Source: Eutypa lata
Taxonomy: Eukaryota > Ascomycota > Sordariomycetes > Xylariales > Diatrypaceae
DNA: 64,000 nt
Reading direction: 5' to 3'
Assembly (NCBI GenBank): GCA_022661535.1
Contig: JAKULF010000004.1
Coordinates: forward strand, 6,262,001-6,326,000
Positions 59,908-64,000 of this stretch are shown piece after piece. The notes below the pieces were generated by a model. It was not told the origin of the DNA, made no database searches, and saw only the letters and a program-made list of their open reading frames with translations. How positions within the stretch are numbered: position 1 is the stretch's first letter; each line of letters opens with the position of its first letter. The position numbers and the translations under genes are program-made.

Positions 59908-60759
59908 TCAAAACGTGTATAATTGATGCAGCTCGTCGAATAGGATGAAGTCGTCGAGTTCCACATACTAGTTGGTCATCCACGGCACGGAGGTACAGTC
60001 TATACACGCCTGCATACGAAGAGCCTTCTGTGCAGGCCTGACAACTGTAATGACCTCGGGAGGTCCCTTAGGTCGCTGTGACTTCTCGTGCTCCAATGCC
60101 GGCTTTTTGTAGATTGGGTGTCTTGGAGGGCAATAGAATTCCAGCTCGGGATATGTTACGAAGCAACTCTCGGGTTGCGGCTGGATGTTGGGTTGTTGTG
60201 TGTGGCTCGTAATCTTCTTGGGGTCTAGATGCTCGAAACCGCGTGGTGGCTGAGCTTCTATCTGTCTCTCCTGGTCCAACAGAGCGGTAATCATAGAGTG
60301 GCCGGCTGCCTTCTCTGGACATCTCCTCTTCTTGAAGAGCCCCTCGTCGGTCTGACTTCTTCCGGGTGCGTGAGTAGTTGTTGTATCCAACGTTCCGTAA
60401 GAGTCTAGGCTGGATTCGCTTCCACTAGATAATTTATTAGCACGTCGTAGCAACACGTTAACTTCCATAGAGTCTTACATAGCGCAGTCGGATGTAGCCG
60501 AATCTCCCCCATTGTTGGTGAAGTAATCTGGGTAAACAATCACGCCCCCTGCTTTGGGACAAGGCTTGTCTGCGTGCACATTGATGATTTTAGTGCCAGG
60601 AATGTCTTCCTCACGAAGAGGCTTAGGGCCATAGTAATAGAAGGTATGTAAGGATTCGGGGTTGTTTGGGGGGAAATGGACACCAGAGTCATGTCCTCGA
60701 GAAGGGCAAGCGACTCTGGAGGACTGCTTAAGCCCGTCAATAGATCTGTCAAATTGCAT
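59908..60759 (-). CDS. Unknown protein, paralogue A, with in-frame TAG before the conserved C terminus
   Basis: Exons 60759-60479 and 60424-59968 (54-bp intron, GTAAGA donor, CTAAT branch, CTAG acceptor) give 245 residues ending at TAG (59970-59968). The same frame then continues for 19 codons to TGA (59910-59908), ending LFDELHQLYTF, identical to the end of paralogue B. Shared blocks are PPxGFExL, PELxxxCPP, a basic stretch and the CxDxxSVP/SLVVP segment. No domain is recognised. The stop may be a nonsense mutation, a programmed read-through or a sequencing error. The span given includes the post-stop segment. Confidence 0.65.
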
Positions 60760-62905
60760 CGTGAGGAGTTTGACAGTTCAGGTGAATGATGATAGACGAA
60801 TCAATCAATGATGTCTAGAATAAATGGAATCGAAGTGTTTCAAATGACGAGTACAGTCGAGGATTCGGCTGTGATGAAATTTGGTTTTCAGGAAGAACTT
60901 GATGAAGTGGGAAATGATGAAAAGCTTCGGAAGAAGGGGATGAATTAATTTCTTCAGCTTGCATTAAGGTAGGTATGTATTTAAATGAACAAGTCGAACT
61001 TTTGCGCATTGGACTACTGAAAGTTCTCCAAAAGAAAATAACACTATAGAAGCTGAAGAACAGAAATGCAATGTCGTCCTCTAAACTGATTAGTTTCTAC
61101 TAGCTGATTAGGGACAATAGGACCAGTTTGGATTTAATAGACAGTGCCACACATCTAACTCGATTACGAACATACTGTATTGATAACCTATCTGGATAGT
61201 TTTTAATGACTTGGGCCAGCAGTAGTAGTGTCAAGCTGTATGTTGCTTTTAGGTATTAACTTAGGCATCCTATTATAGGATGACCTAGGCAGAGCTAGAT
61301 TGATAAGACAATATACACCCCGCGATAAGTTTGATTGAGAAAATTCCGCTTTCAAGTTTAATAGACAAGTCCAATCTATGAAATTTATACCCAAAATCTA
61401 AAGTATCTAGTCCTGTTTTAATAAAAATATCATGATATTTATGGAATAGATAACACTACACGCTGCCTATTATACCGCTTTCCTATGCCGATTCGTAGTG
61501 TGGACTCCATTTATATAGAAGCTGGGTTTTCATGCACTCCCTAAACTATACCCTCTCAATCATTCTTTAATGGACATGCTTCATTCTAATTGCTTCCTGA
61601 TAAGTTTCTGAATGCACGTCGCGGAGTATCCTGTGTACATTTTGACTCTACGCTGCAATCAAACTATGATAATTTCGCATAATAATTCAATGTAAACAAA
61701 TAATTATTCACTGATCTTGTGGAGTAGATCTCCAGAGCATACATAAGCCAGAAAACTAGGGATATATATTTCCATGCTATGCAACCCATAGTAAGGAATT
61801 ACTGTGTTGGCAGGCCTATATTTACCGTGTGGGTTTGCACAATTACAATTATGCCTAATCCAACTCATATAGTTATGATTCTATTGTACACAATAGGAAT
61901 TGGAAAATGATACTCGTCTGGCTAAAAGGAACTACCTACCGTACAAAAGAAATGCTACCGAATTATAATGAGTACCGGATTAGGTAATTCCTGCTCCATG
62001 ATGCTTATGTAATCACGACCTCCTATTATAGGGGTCTAAAAAAGTCATCTCGGGGAAAGCAATATCCTTTTTCCAGCTGCTTTATAAATTGATATATTTG
62101 CGACGCTATTCTGACGATATTGCCGGTGTTACAATGTAACGTTGTTGAAGCTGTAATTAAATTTTCGAGGCTACCATCAAACCAGCGCTCCAGCCGCCGT
62201 ACGTTTTAATGCTACTCCAAGCCCTGTCCGGCAAGCCAATATCACCCTTTCAATACCGTACACATGAGAGAATCGGAATACTTCTCATTGGAAGATGTCT
62301 TCTCCGTCCTAGCAACCAGGTTGGAAAGCAACGGCACCACTGCCAACGGGTGTGAACTTTAACCTTTTTCATATTGCAGTTATTGCAACGTAACGCATTA
62401 AGGCGGTAATTCGGTCAGCACCGTGAGCACCAAGTGTTATGCCACTCGTACTTATGAAACTTAATACGAAAACTTTTGATAAAATACCAAAAGAAAAGCC
62501 AGAGTAAACCTTTAGCTAAACATAGCTTCATTACTATAGACGGACTGATCAACTAGCAACATTCGTGACCTCCACAATAGGAGAAAAAACGTCTGCCTAT
62601 CTCAATAATGTGAGAACTGCAACTAGTAGAATATTAAACACCCTGTAATATTCACGAACCCCCGTATCTTATAACCTCCCAATGCCCGTAATTCATATCT
62701 CTAGAATCCACAGATGGATACAACGCCTAAGAATGTGCCACATAATTTACTGCTGTCCCAACCGCGGCAGGTCCCCTTCCACCAAGCCCAACATAGCGCG
62801 GGGTATGTGACCATCCAAACTCCAAACCTTTGGGTATCTACACCAGAAGAAGCAAAACCCAGAAAGACTTCCAGAGTCCTCCACATGTGCTCCAGGGTAA
62901 TCCAA
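60760..62905. other. Intergenic region between the paralogues
   Basis: 2.1 kb without a supported gene. 61981-62035 resembles 5451-5510 (TTCCTGCTC...TTATGTAATCA...CTATTATAGGGG). No third paralogue was seen. Confidence 0.5.
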
Positions 62906-63790
62906 TCAAAACGTGTAGAGTTGATGCAACTCGTCAAACAGAAACCAGTCCTCGATGTCCTTGAAGTCCTTCGTTTTATACGGCACCACCAGAGAATCTA
63001 GACACGACTGGAGCTTAAGTGGCTTCCTGTTTCTGCGCCGTGCCGTTGTATCATCTAGGTTTTCCGTGTAAACTTCAGCTCGTGAGCGTCCAAGTGCTCT
63101 CTTACGAGTTACCTGTTCCGGTGGACATAACCAACGAAGTTCTGGCAAGGGAACATAGCCTTCCTGGCCTGACACAACATTGTTGTAGTCATGGACCTGT
63201 CGGGAGCCTAGACATTCAAAGCCTGGTGGAGGTCGAATGATCCTTGGCGACTTCTGGATATCATGTCTTTGCGCGGCTAGTTGCTGGGACAAAAGTGACG
63301 AGCCTGACATCTTCTTCGGCTGTTGCTTCTTGAACGATGTCTTGTCGAGGGTGTCTTGGTCGATGACTTCGTTTGTCCGTTCTTGCGCCAGAGTTGATTC
63401 CATGCTGGATTGGTCTGCTGCACTGGTGGGTTTGTTAGCAAGAAGAAATTTCAGTGAGTGGGTTGACAATACATACAGGTCGCGTTCAAGCCATTTCATT
63501 ACACCAGTATCTACGACGTGGCCCTCAATGCCACCATCAATAGCATATGAAGAGGTAGAGTAGTCCATATTGCGGGAATCAATTCCCTTGGCAAAGGACT
63601 CAGCGTCGAAGACAGAGACCGCTTCTGAGCCTTTGCCATTGGAAGGCAAAGTGGAGGTACTCTGAAGCATCTCACAGCCAGAATCCACTGTAGTGTGGTT
63701 CTTATTGACGTTGTCTGAGGTGTGGATAGACCCAGTTGAAGTAGATCCTCGATCGGATCGGATGACAACTTCATTAGAAAGCTTCTCCAT
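62906..63790 (-). CDS. Unknown protein, paralogue B (276 aa)
   Basis: Exons 63790-63477 and 63422-62906, separated by a 54-bp intron (GTATGT...GCTAACAAACCCACCAG). The intron is a multiple of three and lacks a stop, so retention would add 18 residues. Intron length and phase match paralogue A. The N-terminal part is Ser/Thr-rich. The C-terminal part carries PPPGFECLGSRQ, PELRWLCPPEQ, a basic segment (TARRRNRKPLKLQS) and DWFLFDELHQLYTF. No known domain, signal peptide or membrane helix. It is probably a lineage-specific family. Confidence 0.7.
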   Translation of the reverse strand: MEKLSNEVVIRSDRGSTSTGSIHTSDNVNKNHTTVDSGCEMLQSTSTLPSNGKGSEAVSVFDAESFAKGIDSRNMDYSTSSYAIDGGIEGHVVDTGVMKWLERDLYVLSTHSLKFLLANKPTSAADQSSMESTLAQERTNEVIDQDTLDKTSFKKQQPKKMSGSSLLSQQLAAQRHDIQKSPRIIRPPPGFECLGSRQVHDYNNVVSGQEGYVPLPELRWLCPPEQVTRKRALGRSRAEVYTENLDDTTARRRNRKPLKLQSCLDSLVVPYKTKDFKDIEDWFLFDELHQLYTF

Positions 63791-64000
63791 CTTCAATTAC
63801 GAAGGTCTTAGGTAGAGACTGTAGTCGTGTCTGAAAGCAGCTACAGAAGCGTAGAAAGTGTAGAAGATGATAGATTCGTAGATGGAGTTAGGAAGAAGAA
63901 GTAATGTAGGCAATGCTTATATTGAAGGAATTAGGAAGACAAAAGCTTCGTAGATGATGTATTGAGGAAGAAAGTAGAGTATGCAATGCGTAGGCAATGA
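63791..64000. other. 5' flank of paralogue B, GA-rich
   Basis: Purine-rich with repeated GTAGATGATG / GAAGAAGTA / GGCAATG motifs. Possibly promoter or leader sequence; no gene seen before the window ends. Confidence 0.4.

Overview
The window is nuclear DNA of a filamentous ascomycete (Pezizomycotina; Sordariomycetes is likely but not proven). The reasons are short 48-211 bp GT-AG introns with CTAAC-type branch points, fungal-specific families (HET, DUF6536, DUF7708/degenerate-NTPase, DUF7025-type AAA ATPase, Psg1), and long AT-rich blocks that look like repeat-induced point mutation (RIP). Gene models were rebuilt by hand from splice sites and reading-frame phase.

Layout. 1-1480 (-): multipass membrane protein, cut by the left edge. 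2381-4072 (-): ribosome assembly WD40 protein Rsa4/Notchless. 4246-5149: RIP-degraded TIR element. 6696-7893 (+): thioredoxin reductase. 8749-9240 (+): 80-residue Gly/Ser/Tyr/Asn protein. 10026-16164 (+): HET-domain gene broken by a 3.9 kb LTR element that itself carries a nested LTR element. 16681-19470 (-): TPR-CHAT putative caspase-like protease. 21292-22113 (-): small zinc-finger-like protein. 24165-25347 (-): multipass membrane protein. 26229-28407 (-): cytosolic glutaminyl-tRNA synthetase. 29280-30380 (-): Psg1-like membrane protein. 31003-33160 (-): DUF7708 plus degenerate NTPase protein. 33487-44644: 11.2 kb AT-rich insertion, a TIR element with a 10 kb LTR element nested in it. 44905-48683 (+): seven-exon AAA ATPase. 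49206-52481 (-): dynamin-family GTPase with a nucleoporin-like tail. 53505-54677 (-): unknown charged protein. 55867-58851 (-): DUF6536 membrane protein. 59908-60759 and 62906-63790 (-): tandem paralogues of unknown function, the first with an in-frame stop before its conserved C terminus.

Housekeeping genes (RSA4, TRR1, GlnRS, PSG1) are interspersed with families linked in fungi or bacteria to cell death or immunity: HET, TPR-CHAT, the STAND-like DUF7708 protein, an AAA ATPase and a dynamin. The three large AT-rich blocks are all delimited by terminal repeats. They explain the disrupted HET gene and the separation of the divergent DUF7708/AAA gene pair. No tRNA, rRNA or CRISPR was seen.

The observations most worth following are the dynamin with FG-repeats and a GLEBS-like C terminus, the TPR-CHAT protease beside a broken HET gene, the nested elements with RIP-altered target-site duplications, the paralogue pair differing by a stop codon, and microexons of 8 and 19 nt.
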